In this document: one piece after another, positions 31,556 through 39,799 of the stretch | Numbering within the stretch: the stretch's first letter is position 1 | Layout of the letters: each line of letters begins with the position of its first letter | Assembly: GCF_009746625.1 (NCBI RefSeq) | Contig: NZ_VWXL01000084.1 | Span: 105,376-169,375 of the forward strand | Reading direction: 5' to 3' | DNA length: 64,000 nucleotides | Origin: Caproicibacter fermentans | GTDB taxonomy: Bacteria > Bacillota > Clostridia > Oscillospirales > Acutalibacteraceae | Program-made: the position numbers and the translations under genes | The notes under the pieces: generated by a model | Databases searched by the model: none | Seen by the model: only the letters and a program-made list of their open reading frames with translations | Told to the model about the DNA's origin: nothing

Positions 31556-32503
31556 ATGAAAACGAGGAAAATCGCTGTGATCGGCGCGGGGCATGTGGGA
31601 TCCCACTGCGGATTCAGCCTGATCACACAGGGCGTCTGCGACGAGCTTGTGTATCTTGACACGGACAGGGACAAGGCCGTTTCTCAGGCAATGGACCTTG
31701 CGGACGCGACCGTTTATCTTCCGCACCACGTGAACGTACGCGCCGGCGATTACAATGATTTGGCGGACGCGGACATCGCCGTAATGGCCGCCGGCCCGCT
31801 GCCTGACGAGCACCAGACCAGAATGGACACGCTGGGCGCAACGATTAAAGAAATGAAAACCATCGTCGGCCCGATGAAGGAATCCGGATTTTCGGGAATC
31901 CTTGTCAGCATTTCGAATCCGGCGGACGTGATCGCGCATTATCTGCAGGAACGCACCGGCCTGCCCGCGAGGCATGTGATTTCCACCAGCACCACGCTGG
32001 ATTCCGCGCGCCTGAGGCGGGTTCTTTCCGAGCGGACCGGAATCGACCAGAAATCCATTCACGCCTATGTGATGGGTGAGCACGGCGAATCGCAGATGGT
32101 GGCGTGGTCGAACGCGTCGGTCGCCGGGGTTCCCCTGACGGAGCTGATGAAAAAACATCCGGAGAGCTATGGAAAACTGGATCTGGACGAAATCGCGGCC
32201 GCGGCGAGAAAGGGCGGCTGGATCGTTCTTCACGGCAAGAAATCGACGGAGTTCGGCATCGGCACGGCGCTGACGGAAATCGTCAAGACCATTTTTCACG
32301 ATGAGAAGAAGATCCTTCCCGTTTCCTGCCTGCTGGAAGGGCAGTACGGGCAGAGAAACGTTTACGCGAGCGTTCCGGCGGTGCTCGGCGCGGACGGCGC
32401 GGAGCGGATCGTTGAAATCGGCATGACGCAGGAGGAGCTGGAAAAATTCGGCGATTCGTGCGAAACAATGCGCAAGAACTTTAAAATCGCGATGGGACTG
32501 TAA
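31556..32503 (+). CDS. L-lactate/L-2-hydroxyisocaproate dehydrogenase family protein
   Basis: 315 residues of the LDH/MDH superfamily: NAD site AVIGAGHVGSHCGF, VYLDTDRDKA with the Asp that prefers NAD, catalytic His in VMGEHGES (about 175), SISNPADVIAHYL. The substrate-loop region PLPDEHQTRMD differs from canonical LDH (P-x-ETR), closer to the 2-hydroxyisocaproate group. It would reduce pyruvate or a branched 2-oxo acid with NADH. TAGGAGG sets the start. Single gene with a terminator downstream. Confidence 0.85.
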   Translation: MKTRKIAVIGAGHVGSHCGFSLITQGVCDELVYLDTDRDKAVSQAMDLADATVYLPHHVNVRAGDYNDLADADIAVMAAGPLPDEHQTRMDTLGATIKEMKTIVGPMKESGFSGILVSISNPADVIAHYLQERTGLPARHVISTSTTLDSARLRRVLSERTGIDQKSIHAYVMGEHGESQMVAWSNASVAGVPLTELMKKHPESYGKLDLDEIAAAARKGGWIVLHGKKSTEFGIGTALTEIVKTIFHDEKKILPVSCLLEGQYGQRNVYASVPAVLGADGAERIVEIGMTQEELEKFGDSCETMRKNFKIAMGL

Positions 32504-32605
32504 CGCGATTTTCCGGTACCGGACCCCGCCAAAAGCTGAAACGTCATAAGGAAGTACCGGAAAAATTTGGACTGTCTCAAGCCGGGAAATCTTATTAGCG
32601 AAACG

Positions 32606-32649
32606 ATCCCCCTTGCAATCTGTTTATTCAGAGATGCAAGGGGGATTTG
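32606..32649 (+). terminator. Terminator of the dehydrogenase gene
   Basis: Stem ATCCCCCTTGCA (32606-32617) / TGCAAGGGGGAT (32635-32646) then TTGTTTC. It lies about 100 bp beyond the stop. Confidence 0.75.
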
Positions 32650-32858
32650 TTTCTATATAAAATGTGTTTTCCCTTAAGAAATTGTGCCGGAGGGCGAGCA
32701 GGCCGGTACTCTTTGATTCCGGCGGGCGTGCCGCTTATTGAGGAAGAATCCCGTTTTTTCTTTGGTCAACCGACCAACCTCCAAGGTCTAACCTGCTATG
32801 GGACTTTAATTTGTTCCAAAAACAATATTTATCATTGAAAAGCAGAAAAACAAATGAT

Positions 32859-33113
32859 ATGATACCAATAAAGAAAATTTTTAAATCATACTTAGCTGGA
32901 AGGGGAGTTTCTGAAGATCAATACTGGGTTCTAGAATTTAATAATATAAAACGAGACTCAACTATTCATGATTTCTTGGATAATCTTCAAAACAAATTTG
33001 CAAAAAGTAATAACATAAAGGATTGGACAGATGATAATATAAAAGGTTGGGAGAACTATAAAGAAAGTTATATAAACAATTTAATAAATAGTGAACACAT
33101 TACCGTCCAATGA
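32859..33113 (+). CDS. Small hypothetical protein in the AT-rich island
   Basis: 84 residues from ATG 32859; the frame is open further to a TTG at 32811. The sequence is Asn/Lys/Ile-rich (YWVLEFNNIKRD, WTDDNIKGWENYKES), with codon use quite unlike the GC-rich neighbours. There is no good ribosome site, so this may be the 3' remnant of a longer gene. I recognise no family. A terminator at 33125-33151 follows the stop, which supports it once having been expressed. Confidence 0.4.
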   Translation: MIPIKKIFKSYLAGRGVSEDQYWVLEFNNIKRDSTIHDFLDNLQNKFAKSNNIKDWTDDNIKGWENYKESYINNLINSEHITVQ

Positions 33114-33124
33114 AATTTTGAAAG

Positions 33125-33151
33125 TGGGCCTACTTATTATGTAGGCCCATT
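33125..33151 (+). terminator. Terminator in the AT-rich island
   Basis: TGGGCCTAC (33125-33133) / GTAGGCCCA (33141-33149) with a short T run. Confidence 0.65.
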
Positions 33152-33161
33152 TGGTGATAAT

Positions 33162-33551
33162 ATGAAAAAATTTTTTATTATTTGTGTTTGCCTATTTGTG
33201 CTAATCATTCCGGAATCCTGTAGGAAAACAAATCAAAGCAGCTATGTAAAGGTTTTCAATGGAAAAACTCAAGAAACAGTTTTGTCCAGTAAAGATCAGA
33301 ATCAAGTCTTGGAACTGCTTTCCATAATTAATAATTACGAGAAATATGAAGGGAAAATGAAAACCGATACACCTGATTATACGATTGAATTTGGCCCTAT
33401 TAATCGAAATAACGACAGTATAAAATATAACTTATGGATGCGGCAGAAGAAGATAATATTTATATCAAATGGAAAAGACGATTTATCAGTTTCGAAATAT
33501 TCATCAGAAAAGTTTTACCACATTCTAAATAGTAAAAATAATACACAATAA
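33162..33551 (+). CDS. Putative small lipoprotein
   Basis: 129 residues. A lysine-led hydrophobic signal (MKKFFIICVCLFVLIIPESC) ends in a Cys at residue 20 that fits a lipobox-like cleavage site, although the -3 to -1 residues (PES) are not ideal. The mature part is polar and AT-codon biased, with no domain I recognise. GGTGATAAT precedes the ATG. The stop is about 13 bp before the truncated IS630 sequence, so the gene's downstream context was changed by the insertion. Confidence 0.55.
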   Translation: MKKFFIICVCLFVLIIPESCRKTNQSSYVKVFNGKTQETVLSSKDQNQVLELLSIINNYEKYEGKMKTDTPDYTIEFGPINRNNDSIKYNLWMRQKKIIFISNGKDDLSVSKYSSEKFYHILNSKNNTQ

Positions 33552-33564
33552 AACGAAAGCATTG

Positions 33565-34087
33565 AGAGACCCCATCCCGATGAAACCGGGGCAGCCTTTA
33601 CGCGAAGACAGCGAGTATGTCCGTAATGACTTGTTCGATTTTTGTATTCTGTGAACCGCTGACCGGTTGGTGTCATGCACAGGCCAATGAGCGGCGTACC
33701 AAAGTGGACTGGGCCGAACAAATCCGACAACTATTGCAGGTTTATTATCCTGACGCCCCAAAAATCAGATTGGTCATGGATAATTTAAATACCCATGTAA
33801 TCGCATCGCTTTACCAGGCTTTTAAACCCCAATTGGCACGAGAACTTGCTAAGAGGTTGGAAATCCACTATACGCCCAAACACGGCAGTTGGCTTGATAT
33901 TGCCGAAATTGAAATCGGGGTTCTTTCAAAACAATGTTCGCAAAGGCGTATTCCATCTTTGCCTGATTTAAATAGGGAAATATACGCTTGGGAAACTCTA
34001 CATAATTCCTCACCAGCTAAAATCGACTGGCAATTTACAACTGATGATGCACGAATAAAACTCAAACGCTTATATCCAAATCTTTAG
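33565..34087 (+). pseudogene. IS630-family transposase remnant
   Basis: Only the C-terminal DDE part remains. Frame one reads [21 protein letters not shown], then shifts; the adjacent frame continues [14 protein letters not shown] ... [11 protein letters not shown] ... [16 protein letters not shown] to a stop at 34087. The two halves join as one IS630/DDE_3 transposase if a base is missing near 33625-33635. The N-terminal helix-turn-helix and first catalytic Asp are absent. A small palindrome (CCAAATCTTTAGATTTGG, 34077-34094) closes the copy. Confidence 0.85.
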
Positions 34088-34141
34088 ATTTGGGCGCCTA
34101 CTAGCAAGCCTCTTTTTTAAAAACATGAAAGGGACAAAAGT

Positions 34142-34270
34142 ATGGAAAATCTTTTTTGGTTACCTGCGATTTCAGTAATCGCGTTTGTCCTAAAAATATG
34201 TGCTTATCTTGTACTTATTGTTATTGGAATTAAGATAATTAAAATATTTAATAGCCGTAATAAATTTTAG
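34142..34270 (+). CDS. 42-residue hydrophobic peptide
   Basis: An ATG at 34142 with AAAGGGA 8 nt upstream opens MENLFWLPAISVIAFVLKIC, continuing as a second hydrophobic stretch (AYLVLIVIGIKIIKIF) and ending NSRNKF. It is nearly all membrane-spanning with a basic tail. It lies in the AT-rich island just after the IS630 remnant. Possibly a small membrane toxin or bacteriocin-like peptide, but nothing identifies it. Confidence 0.45.
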   Translation: MENLFWLPAISVIAFVLKICAYLVLIVIGIKIIKIFNSRNKF

Positions 34271-34590
34271 GAAATTATCTGCGCACGATGGCGATAATTT
34301 TTCGGGGTCTTCATCGCGGCCGTGATCCTTAGCGCAATCGGGGACCGAAAAGACCGCCCGAAAAGACCGTAAAACAGCCGCCGTAAACCCGGCGGCTACA
34401 GTTTATTGCAAATGTTGGATTCTCCTTCAACTTCTTAAATTCCTCCAGCGCTGTCTTCCTGCTGGCGCACTGCTCCCGCCTCTTTCTTGTCTGCTCAGAC
34501 CGCTCGTAAAAAGCTTCCTGCGTGATTTTCCCGCGCCTGATCCACGAAAACCGCTTTTGCGGGTCTTTTTTCGTAAGGAATTTCCTGCTA

Positions 34591-34618
34591 AGCCCCGCCT
34601 TTGCGGCGGGGCTTTTTC
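34591..34618 (+). terminator. Terminator upstream of parA
   Basis: AGCCCCGCC / GGCGGGGCT with five T residues on the + strand. No gene is evident directly upstream on that strand. Confidence 0.75.
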
Positions 34619-34629
34619 CTTTGGACCGC

Positions 34630-34658
34630 TTGTAAAACACACGGTGAGACGATATAAT
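34630..34658 (+). promoter_or_regulatory. Promoter of the parA-comFB unit
   Basis: TTGTAA, 17-bp spacer, TATAAT (34653-34658), 48 nt before the start. Confidence 0.7.
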
Positions 34659-34705
34659 AAAGATATTATGCGAATCGTGTCGAATCACGGGAAAGGGGAA
34701 TCGAA

Positions 34706-35467
34706 ATGGCCAAGGTGATTTCAATTTCCAACCAAAAGGGCGGGGTCGGCAAAACGACGACGACCTGCGCCCTGGCCGCTGGATTAAAAAAAAGGGGCTA
34801 CCGTGTTTTGGCAATCGACCTTGACCCGCAGGGGAATCTGGGGTTCAGCGTCGGGGCTGACGCCGAGACCAGCGCGTCGATTTACAACGTACTAAAGGGC
34901 GAGGTCAAAACTCAGTACGCGATTCAGAAAACCGACAGCATGGACATCATCATCTCCAGCATTCTGTTAAGCGGAATCGAGCTGGAATTTACCAACACGG
35001 GCCGCGAGTTCCTGCTCAAGGAGGCAATCCAGCCGATTCAGACCTTTTACGACTACATCCTGCTGGACACGCCCCCGAATCTGGGGATTTTGACCATCAA
35101 CGCGTTCACGGCGTCCGATCATATCGTTGTGCCGATGATTTCGGATATCTTCAGTCTTCAGGGAATCGCGCAGCTTTACGAAACCGTGGAGCGCGTCAAA
35201 AAATACTGCAACCCGCACCTTTCCATCGCGGGAATCCTGCTGACCCGGTATAATCCCCGCACCCGCCTCAGCCGCGAGGTGCGCGGCACCGCGGAGCTGA
35301 TTGCGAACGATCTGAAAATCAGTATGTTTGAAAATTATATCCGCAGCAGCGTTTCGGCCAGCGAGGCGCAGTCGCTTCAGCAGAACGTGTTCGACTATGA
35401 CGCCCGCAGCCATATCGCGCAGGATTACGGGAAATTTATCGACGAACTGCTGGCAAAGGGGGTGTGA
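34706..35467 (+). CDS. ParA/Soj-like ATPase
   Basis: 253 residues. Deviant Walker A NQKGGVGKTTTT, Walker A' IDLDPQGNLGFSVGA, Walker B YDYILLDTPPNLGIL, and the Soj-like LTRYNPRTRLSREV segment. Chromosomal Soj is normally followed by spo0J/parB; here the next gene is comFB-like instead, with no ParB-type gene in the window. It could be a second ParA positioning a different cargo. AAAGGGGAATCG precedes the ATG, and the promoter is close. Confidence 0.9.
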   Translation: MAKVISISNQKGGVGKTTTTCALAAGLKKRGYRVLAIDLDPQGNLGFSVGADAETSASIYNVLKGEVKTQYAIQKTDSMDIIISSILLSGIELEFTNTGREFLLKEAIQPIQTFYDYILLDTPPNLGILTINAFTASDHIVVPMISDIFSLQGIAQLYETVERVKKYCNPHLSIAGILLTRYNPRTRLSREVRGTAELIANDLKISMFENYIRSSVSASEAQSLQQNVFDYDARSHIAQDYGKFIDELLAKGV

Positions 35468-35473
35468 CGGCGC

Positions 35474-35944
35474 ATGCCGAGGTCGAAAAAAGAGATCGAC
35501 AAGGAACTGATGTACAAAAAGCTGATGCCGTCCCAATCGAAACAGCAGAATCCTGCGGAGGAAGGCGGCCCGGTCAACGAGGCCGCGGCGGCGCTGCAGT
35601 CCGATTTCAGCGCGCCGCCCGAACGGGAACCCGCCGCGCGCCGGGAGCCGGAGCCGCATAAGGTCAGCGTTCCGTCGCTTGACAGCCGCCGCACGGAGGT
35701 CGTCAACGTCATGGAGGAAGTCGTTCTGGAGAAGCTGGATTCTGTTCTGGCGCGGTTTCAGTGCTGCCGCTGCGACCGCTGCAAAAAGGACATTGTCGCG
35801 CTGGCGCTGAACAAGCTGCCGCCGAAATACAGGGTCGTTTCCGACGGGCAGATCACGCCGGACCTTGACGCGCAGACCAACGCGCAGGTCGTCACCGCGA
35901 TGATTCAGGCCGTAATCAAGGTGCGTGCGAAGCCAAGACACTGA
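35474..35944 (+). CDS. ComFB family protein with a disordered N terminus
   Basis: 156 residues. The first ~70 are charged and low-complexity (Glu/Pro/Arg-rich). The rest is a ComFB (late competence) domain: VVNVMEEVVLEKLDSVL, then CCRCDRCKKDIVALALNKLPP with the conserved Cys cluster, and Y-R-V. ComFB domains elsewhere have been linked to c-di-GMP binding; that is family knowledge, not shown here. It starts 6 nt after the ParA stop, so the two are one unit. No comFA or comFC is present. Confidence 0.8.
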   Translation: MPRSKKEIDKELMYKKLMPSQSKQQNPAEEGGPVNEAAAALQSDFSAPPEREPAARREPEPHKVSVPSLDSRRTEVVNVMEEVVLEKLDSVLARFQCCRCDRCKKDIVALALNKLPPKYRVVSDGQITPDLDAQTNAQVVTAMIQAVIKVRAKPRH

Positions 35945-36033
35945 CAAAATCGGAATGTCCGCCCCCGCCTGCATTTGCCGCGGCCGGGGGTATCATAATA
36001 GTCCTAGTTAAAATTGCGAATGGGGGTTTTGCA

Positions 36034-36585
36034 ATGCTGAACGAAATAGAAAAACAGGCCCGCGCGGCCGTGACGGAATTTTTGGATCGGGTGACGGTGA
36101 AGCCGGGGCGGATTCTGGTGATCGGCTGTTCTTCCAGCGAAATCTGCGGAAAGCGGATCGGTTCCGGCTCCAGCGAGGAAACGGCGAACGCGGTGTTCGG
36201 CGCGATCTATCCCGTTTTAAAGGAAAAGGGAATCTACCTCGCGGCCCAGTGCTGCGAGCACCTGAACCGGGCGATCATTCTGGAGGAAGCGGCTGCGGAG
36301 CAATATTTTCTGCCGATTGTCAACGCGGTGCCGCAGCCGAAGGCGGGCGGTTCGTTCGCGACGGCGGCCTACCGCGCGTTCGAGCATCCGGTCGCGGTGG
36401 AGTCCGTTCAGGCTCACGCCGGAATGGACATCGGCGACACGCTGATCGGCATGCACCTGCGCCCGGTGGCGGTTCCGGTGCGGCTGAGCGTCAAAAAGAT
36501 CGGCGAGGCAAACCTGGTCTGCGCCAGAACAAGGCCGAAATATATCGGCGGCGAGCGGGCGCACTACGACCCGGAGATCGGATAA
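36034..36585 (+). CDS. UPF0340/TIGR01440 family protein (YwlG-like)
   Basis: 183 residues, the full family length. Conserved segments: VIGCSSSEICGKRIGSGSS, IYLAAQCCEHLNRAIILEE, VNAVPQPKAGGSFATAAY, DIGDTLIGMHLRPVAVPVR. No function has been established for this family. GGGGG lies 8 nt upstream. It is followed by a hairpin and then a divergent arrangement. Confidence 0.88.
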   Translation: MLNEIEKQARAAVTEFLDRVTVKPGRILVIGCSSSEICGKRIGSGSSEETANAVFGAIYPVLKEKGIYLAAQCCEHLNRAIILEEAAAEQYFLPIVNAVPQPKAGGSFATAAYRAFEHPVAVESVQAHAGMDIGDTLIGMHLRPVAVPVRLSVKKIGEANLVCARTRPKYIGGERAHYDPEIG

Positions 36586-36596
36586 CGGAAGATAAG

Positions 36597-36635
36597 ACGG
36601 CGCCCCGGCACATTTTGCATGTGCAGGGGCGCCGT
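36597..36635 (+). terminator. Hairpin after the UPF0340 gene
   Basis: ACGGCGCCCC / GGGGCGCCGT with an inner GCACAT / ATGTGC stem; the T tail is weak. Confidence 0.55.
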
Positions 36636-36897
36636 GCGTATTCCTCAGGAATTCATTCTTCCCAGATGATTCCCAAAACCCAGAATGCCAGATCGAGAAC
36701 GAAAAGAACCGCGAACAGTTCTCCTCCCTCTCGCCATAGAAGAAGTTAAAGACAGTACCGCTCTTAGCGTAAAGACCCAGATGTGCCCTTGGCGAAATTA
36801 GGTCTAATTTTGGTACTCTATTTTAACACAAAAGCATGCCGTGCGCATAATTATTCTTACTGGTTACAGCAATTCCAGTTGAATTGTAGAATTTGCT

Positions 36898-36934
36898 TAT
36901 GTCCCTCCCCCGCCTTCGGCGGGGGAGGGACATA
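36898..36934. terminator. Perfect hairpin after the ICMT-like gene
   Basis: TATGTCCCTCCCCCGCC pairs fully with its inverted copy around a TTC loop. It ends the minus-strand operon at 36960. Confidence 0.7.
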
Positions 36935-36959
36935 TTCATAGTTGCAATCGATAGGCTTT

Positions 36960-37571
36960 TTATATCAACCAGGGGAACAGCCGCCAGGTGTGCTGTTTGT
37001 AGGCTTCGAATTCTTCGCCGAACTGGTCGGAGAGCGAACTTTCCTCCTTGCGGATACGCAGGCCGTAGCAGACGGCGCAGAGGATGAGCACCGGAACCGG
37101 CGCGGCGGCGCCGCGCAGGCAGAGCGCGATGCCGAGCAGGCTGAGGATGCTGCCGGTATAAGCGGGGTTCCGAATCAGTCGGTAAGGGCCTTTCGCAATT
37201 AAATGCTGGTCGTCGGTGGTCTGAACATTCAGCGTGAACGCGCGTTTCAGAGTCCACACGGAAACGCACCGCAAAATGATTCCGCCAACCAGGAAAGCCA
37301 TGCCGATAAAATAGAACGCGTGGGGCAGAAGCAGGCTTTGCATCCAAGATGGAACCGCCCTGCTTCGGGATTCAAAGCTCAGGAGGATGCTGATGTAAAA
37401 ACCGAGGATGATCAGCCACATCGACGGGTCCGCTTTTGCGCGCTCGCCGCCCCGTGCCCAGCGGCTGGAGGTGAACAGCCAGATCAGCGCTTCCGAACAG
37501 CACAGCAGGCCGAAAGCCGAATTGAACCAGAAATATTCGGCGGTACTGACAAATTTAGACGGGTCTCCCAT
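36960..37571 (-). CDS. Isoprenylcysteine carboxyl methyltransferase-like membrane protein
   Basis: 203 residues with about five hydrophobic segments and the ICMT/phospholipid-methyltransferase signature LIAKGPYRLIRNPAYTGSIL followed by RIRKEESSLSDQFGEEFEAYK. Bacterial members methylate unknown membrane acceptors with SAM. It is the last gene of a unit with the ABC permease, 15 bp away, so its activity may relate to that exporter. Confidence 0.82.
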   Translation of the reverse strand: MGDPSKFVSTAEYFWFNSAFGLLCCSEALIWLFTSSRWARGGERAKADPSMWLIILGFYISILLSFESRSRAVPSWMQSLLLPHAFYFIGMAFLVGGIILRCVSVWTLKRAFTLNVQTTDDQHLIAKGPYRLIRNPAYTGSILSLLGIALCLRGAAAPVPVLILCAVCYGLRIRKEESSLSDQFGEEFEAYKQHTWRLFPWLI

Positions 37572-37586
37572 GATTCAATTTCCTCC

Positions 37587-38363
37587 TTATCGCTTGATTT
37601 CCACGCGGCGGACCAGCAGGAAGGTCAGAGCGGCAAGAAACGCGGCCAGAATCATGTGGGTCGCAAAATCGGCGGCCGGGTTCATCGCGCAGTTCATCCA
37701 CCAGCGAAAGGCTTCGGCGAGGGCGGCGGAGATGCGGCCGCCGGTGACGGCTTGGTCAAATACGGGGAGACCGATCAGCAAAACGACAGGAACCCCGAAG
37801 GAGCAAACAAACTTCTGCGTGCGGGTTAACCGATAGTAAAAGGTTGTGATCAGCAGGCCGAGCAGGGCGGCGACGAAATAGAGACAAAAACACCACAGAA
37901 GGTTTTTCAGCAGAAAGGCGGGGCTTCTTACGGCTGGGTTCCCAAGGGCCGGCCACACCCGGTTGAATTTAAGGTTGACGCCCGTCGGCATCAGACTTTG
38001 GCTGTAAACCGACCGGTAATTCATGAACAGCGAGAAAACAAACATGTTGAACGTGTCGATCAGCGCCGTGCACGCGGCGGCGATTCCCAGTGAAGAAACG
38101 ATCCCGGCGAGCATGCGGCGGCGGGAAACGCCGTTTGCCGAGTAGAAAAGGAAAAACTCACGGAACGAATTCAGCCCGACGATAAAAATCGTGATGACCG
38201 TCGCGGTTTCCAGGCCGGAGGTGGTCAGCCGCTCCGGTCCGCTTCCGCGGAACAGTTCGTAAAAAACGTTGAGCGCCACAATGCAGTACACCACAAGATA
38301 CATGATGCGGAACACGCGGATGTCGGTCCTGCACTGCATGCGGATGATCGGTTTCAGATTCAT
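37587..38363 (-). CDS. ABC transporter permease
   Basis: 258 residues with six or so membrane helices (MYLVVYCIVALNVFYELF; VITIFIVGLNSFREFFLFY; MLAGIVSSLGIAAACTALI; LLWCFCLYFVAALLGLLI; VCSFGVPVVLLIGLPVF; MILAAFLAALTFLLV). FREFFLFYSANGVSRRRMLAG is the coupling-helix-like loop of ABC-2-type permeases. Its start overlaps the ATPase stop (38360-38363). Pairs with the next-listed ATPase. Confidence 0.82.
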   Translation of the reverse strand: MNLKPIIRMQCRTDIRVFRIMYLVVYCIVALNVFYELFRGSGPERLTTSGLETATVITIFIVGLNSFREFFLFYSANGVSRRRMLAGIVSSLGIAAACTALIDTFNMFVFSLFMNYRSVYSQSLMPTGVNLKFNRVWPALGNPAVRSPAFLLKNLLWCFCLYFVAALLGLLITTFYYRLTRTQKFVCSFGVPVVLLIGLPVFDQAVTGGRISAALAEAFRWWMNCAMNPAADFATHMILAAFLAALTFLLVRRVEIKR

Positions 38364-39226
38364 TTCTGGTTCTCCTTCCGGCGGCCCGTCAGCTCGATAA
38401 ACAGCTTTTGAAGGTCGATTTTTTCCGAAATCAGGTCCCCTCCAAACGCGTCGGGGTCCGGTCTGCCGCGCAGGTAAACGGTTTTCAGGCCGCCGAGCAG
38501 CTCCGAACTGATAACCGTGCGCCCCTCGGCGTACCGGTCGGCGGCCTGAGCCGGGCCCTTTATCAGGTACGAATCTTCCAAAAGCGTTTCCACATCCTCA
38601 TTGAGGATCAGCGTTCCCTGCCGAATGATGACCGCGCGGTCGATCAGTTTGGCCGCCTCTTCAATTAGATGGGTGGAAAATACGATCAGCCGGGGGTGTT
38701 CCGAAAAATTCTGGATCAGCTCGCGGTAAAACAGCTCGCGGTTTCCGGCGTCCAGCCCCAGAACCGGTTCGTCCAGCAGCAGGATCGGCGCTCCGCTCGC
38801 CAGCGCGGCAATGATTTTCAGAATGGTTCCAAATCCCGTGGAAAGCTTATTGTTCTTCGCGTTCAGGTCCAACTCGAATTTTTCACTGAGGTTGAGTGCA
38901 TAAGGCAGGTCAAAACGGGGATAGAATTCAGAAGTAAAGCGAAAGATTTCCCGGACGCGCAGACCTTCGGGAAAGTAGTTCGCCTCGCTCATACAGTAGA
39001 TTTTGCCGAGCGCGCGGTCGTTTTCCAAAACCGGTTCCCCGTCGACCAGGATTTCCCCCTGCGTCGGAAGGAGCCGGCCCGCAATGAGATTCAGCAGGGT
39101 GCTTTTCCCCGCGCCGTTTCGCCCCAGCAGTCCGTAAATATGGCGGTCCTCCAGCGTAAGGCCGACGCGGTCCAGCGCCGCCGCGCCCTTGAAACGCTTC
39201 GTCACGCCCTTCAGTTCAATTCCCAT
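38360..39226 (-). CDS. ABC transporter ATP-binding protein (YtrB-like)
   Basis: 288 residues: Walker A GLLGRNGAGKSTLLN, a Q-loop region CMSEANYFPEG, a diverged signature (KNNKLSTGFGTILKI), Walker B PILLLDEPVLGLD and HxxE-type STHLIEEAA. The signature lacks the LSGGQ core, as seen in YtrB-like importer/exporter ATPases. C-terminal ~70 residues are an accessory domain. It overlaps the GntR gene by 11 bp and the permease by 4. Confidence 0.88.
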   Translation of the reverse strand: MGIELKGVTKRFKGAAALDRVGLTLEDRHIYGLLGRNGAGKSTLLNLIAGRLLPTQGEILVDGEPVLENDRALGKIYCMSEANYFPEGLRVREIFRFTSEFYPRFDLPYALNLSEKFELDLNAKNNKLSTGFGTILKIIAALASGAPILLLDEPVLGLDAGNRELFYRELIQNFSEHPRLIVFSTHLIEEAAKLIDRAVIIRQGTLILNEDVETLLEDSYLIKGPAQAADRYAEGRTVISSELLGGLKTVYLRGRPDPDAFGGDLISEKIDLQKLFIELTGRRKENQK

Positions 39227-39590
39227 CGTTAAATCCTCTTTTCGTCAGTTCGGCGGTTTCCTCCGGCCCAAGACCCAGCTTTTCGGCTTCCCGAACCATC
39301 GGAAGCACAAAGGCGCGGTAAAAGGATTGCTTGCGCTTTTCCAGAATCTTTTGCTTTGCGCCGGGGGCTACAAACATGCCGATTCCCCTTCGTTTATAGA
39401 CAATGGATTCTTCCACCAGCAGATTGATTCCTTTTAATGCCGTGGCGGGGTTGATTTTATAGCTGACGGATATTTCCGTCGTGGAGGGAATCTGTTCCTC
39501 CTCCCGAAAGGCCCCGCTCAGAACCGCGTCCTCCAGTTCTTCCGCGACCTGCTGGAAGATCGGTTTTTCATTTGTAAAACCGGGAGGCAT
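39216..39590 (-). CDS. GntR family regulator (YtrA subfamily)
   Basis: 124 residues: a GntR winged helix (PIFQQVAEELEDAVLSGAFREEEQIPSTTEISVSYKINPATALKGINLLVEESIVYKRRGIGMFV split by family spacing) followed only by a short helical tail, which defines the YtrA group. Such repressors control adjacent ABC operons, often responding to cell-envelope antibiotics. ATG 39590 has GAGGT 8 nt upstream; a GTG at 39599 is possible. An operator-like repeat overlaps its promoter. Confidence 0.9.
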   Translation of the reverse strand: MPPGFTNEKPIFQQVAEELEDAVLSGAFREEEQIPSTTEISVSYKINPATALKGINLLVEESIVYKRRGIGMFVAPGAKQKILEKRKQSFYRAFVLPMVREAEKLGLGPEETAELTKRGFNDGN

Positions 39591-39603
39591 CCTTCTCACC
39601 TCT

Positions 39604-39658
39604 TAACTAGTTAATTACTTATGTAACTAACTATAATGCAGTACTTTTCCATTGTCAA
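39604..39658 (-). promoter_or_regulatory. Promoter with YtrA-type operator
   Basis: Minus-strand TTGACA, 17-bp spacer, TATAGT (39630-39635), followed by AT-rich inverted repeats (TTAGTTA...TAATTAACTAGTTAA, 39604-39634) just downstream of the -10. The GntR product probably represses here. Confidence 0.65.
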
Positions 39659-39698
39659 GAGTTTCTTTCCGATATTTTCCGGCGCCGCCCGGGAACCT

Positions 39699-39726
39699 TG
39701 TTTCCGGGCCGAAAGCATGCTATAAT
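39699..39726 (+). promoter_or_regulatory. Promoter of the mreC operon
   Basis: TTGTTT, 16-bp spacer, TATAAT (39721-39726). Confidence 0.5.
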
Positions 39727-39799
39727 AAAAAATCAGCGGACGGGGCGGCGCGCCCTGCCGCCGAAAAATCACAGAGACAGGAAAAGGGGGCCTCGCCGG

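Larger units (their letters stand above)
34271..34705. other. Gap between the AT-rich island and parA
   Basis: GC content rises again here. I see a hairpin at 34373-34402 (CAGCCGCCG / CGGCGGCT), a terminator at 34591-34618 and the parA promoter. Minus-strand frames cover 34329-34814 and include a Lys/Arg/Glu-rich stretch (KDPQKRFSWIRRGK), but no start codon with a ribosome site, so I do not call a gene. Confidence 0.5.
36586..36957. other. Intergenic region 36.6-36.96 kb
   Basis: Contains the hairpin above and a perfect 17-bp stem at 36898-36934. A minus-strand hydrophobic frame (LFAVLFVLDLAFWVLGIIWEE, ending near 36654) has GGGAGGAG just upstream but only CTG as a possible start, so I do not call it. 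Confidence 0.5.

Noticed and set aside
32647..32838. 63-codon frame after the dehydrogenase gene
   Set aside because: Starts within a terminator tail, has no ribosome site, and has mixed composition.
34329..34814. 161-codon minus-strand frame upstream of parA
   Set aside because: It overlaps the parA start and promoter and has no start with a ribosome site, although a stretch around 34430-34580 looks helical.
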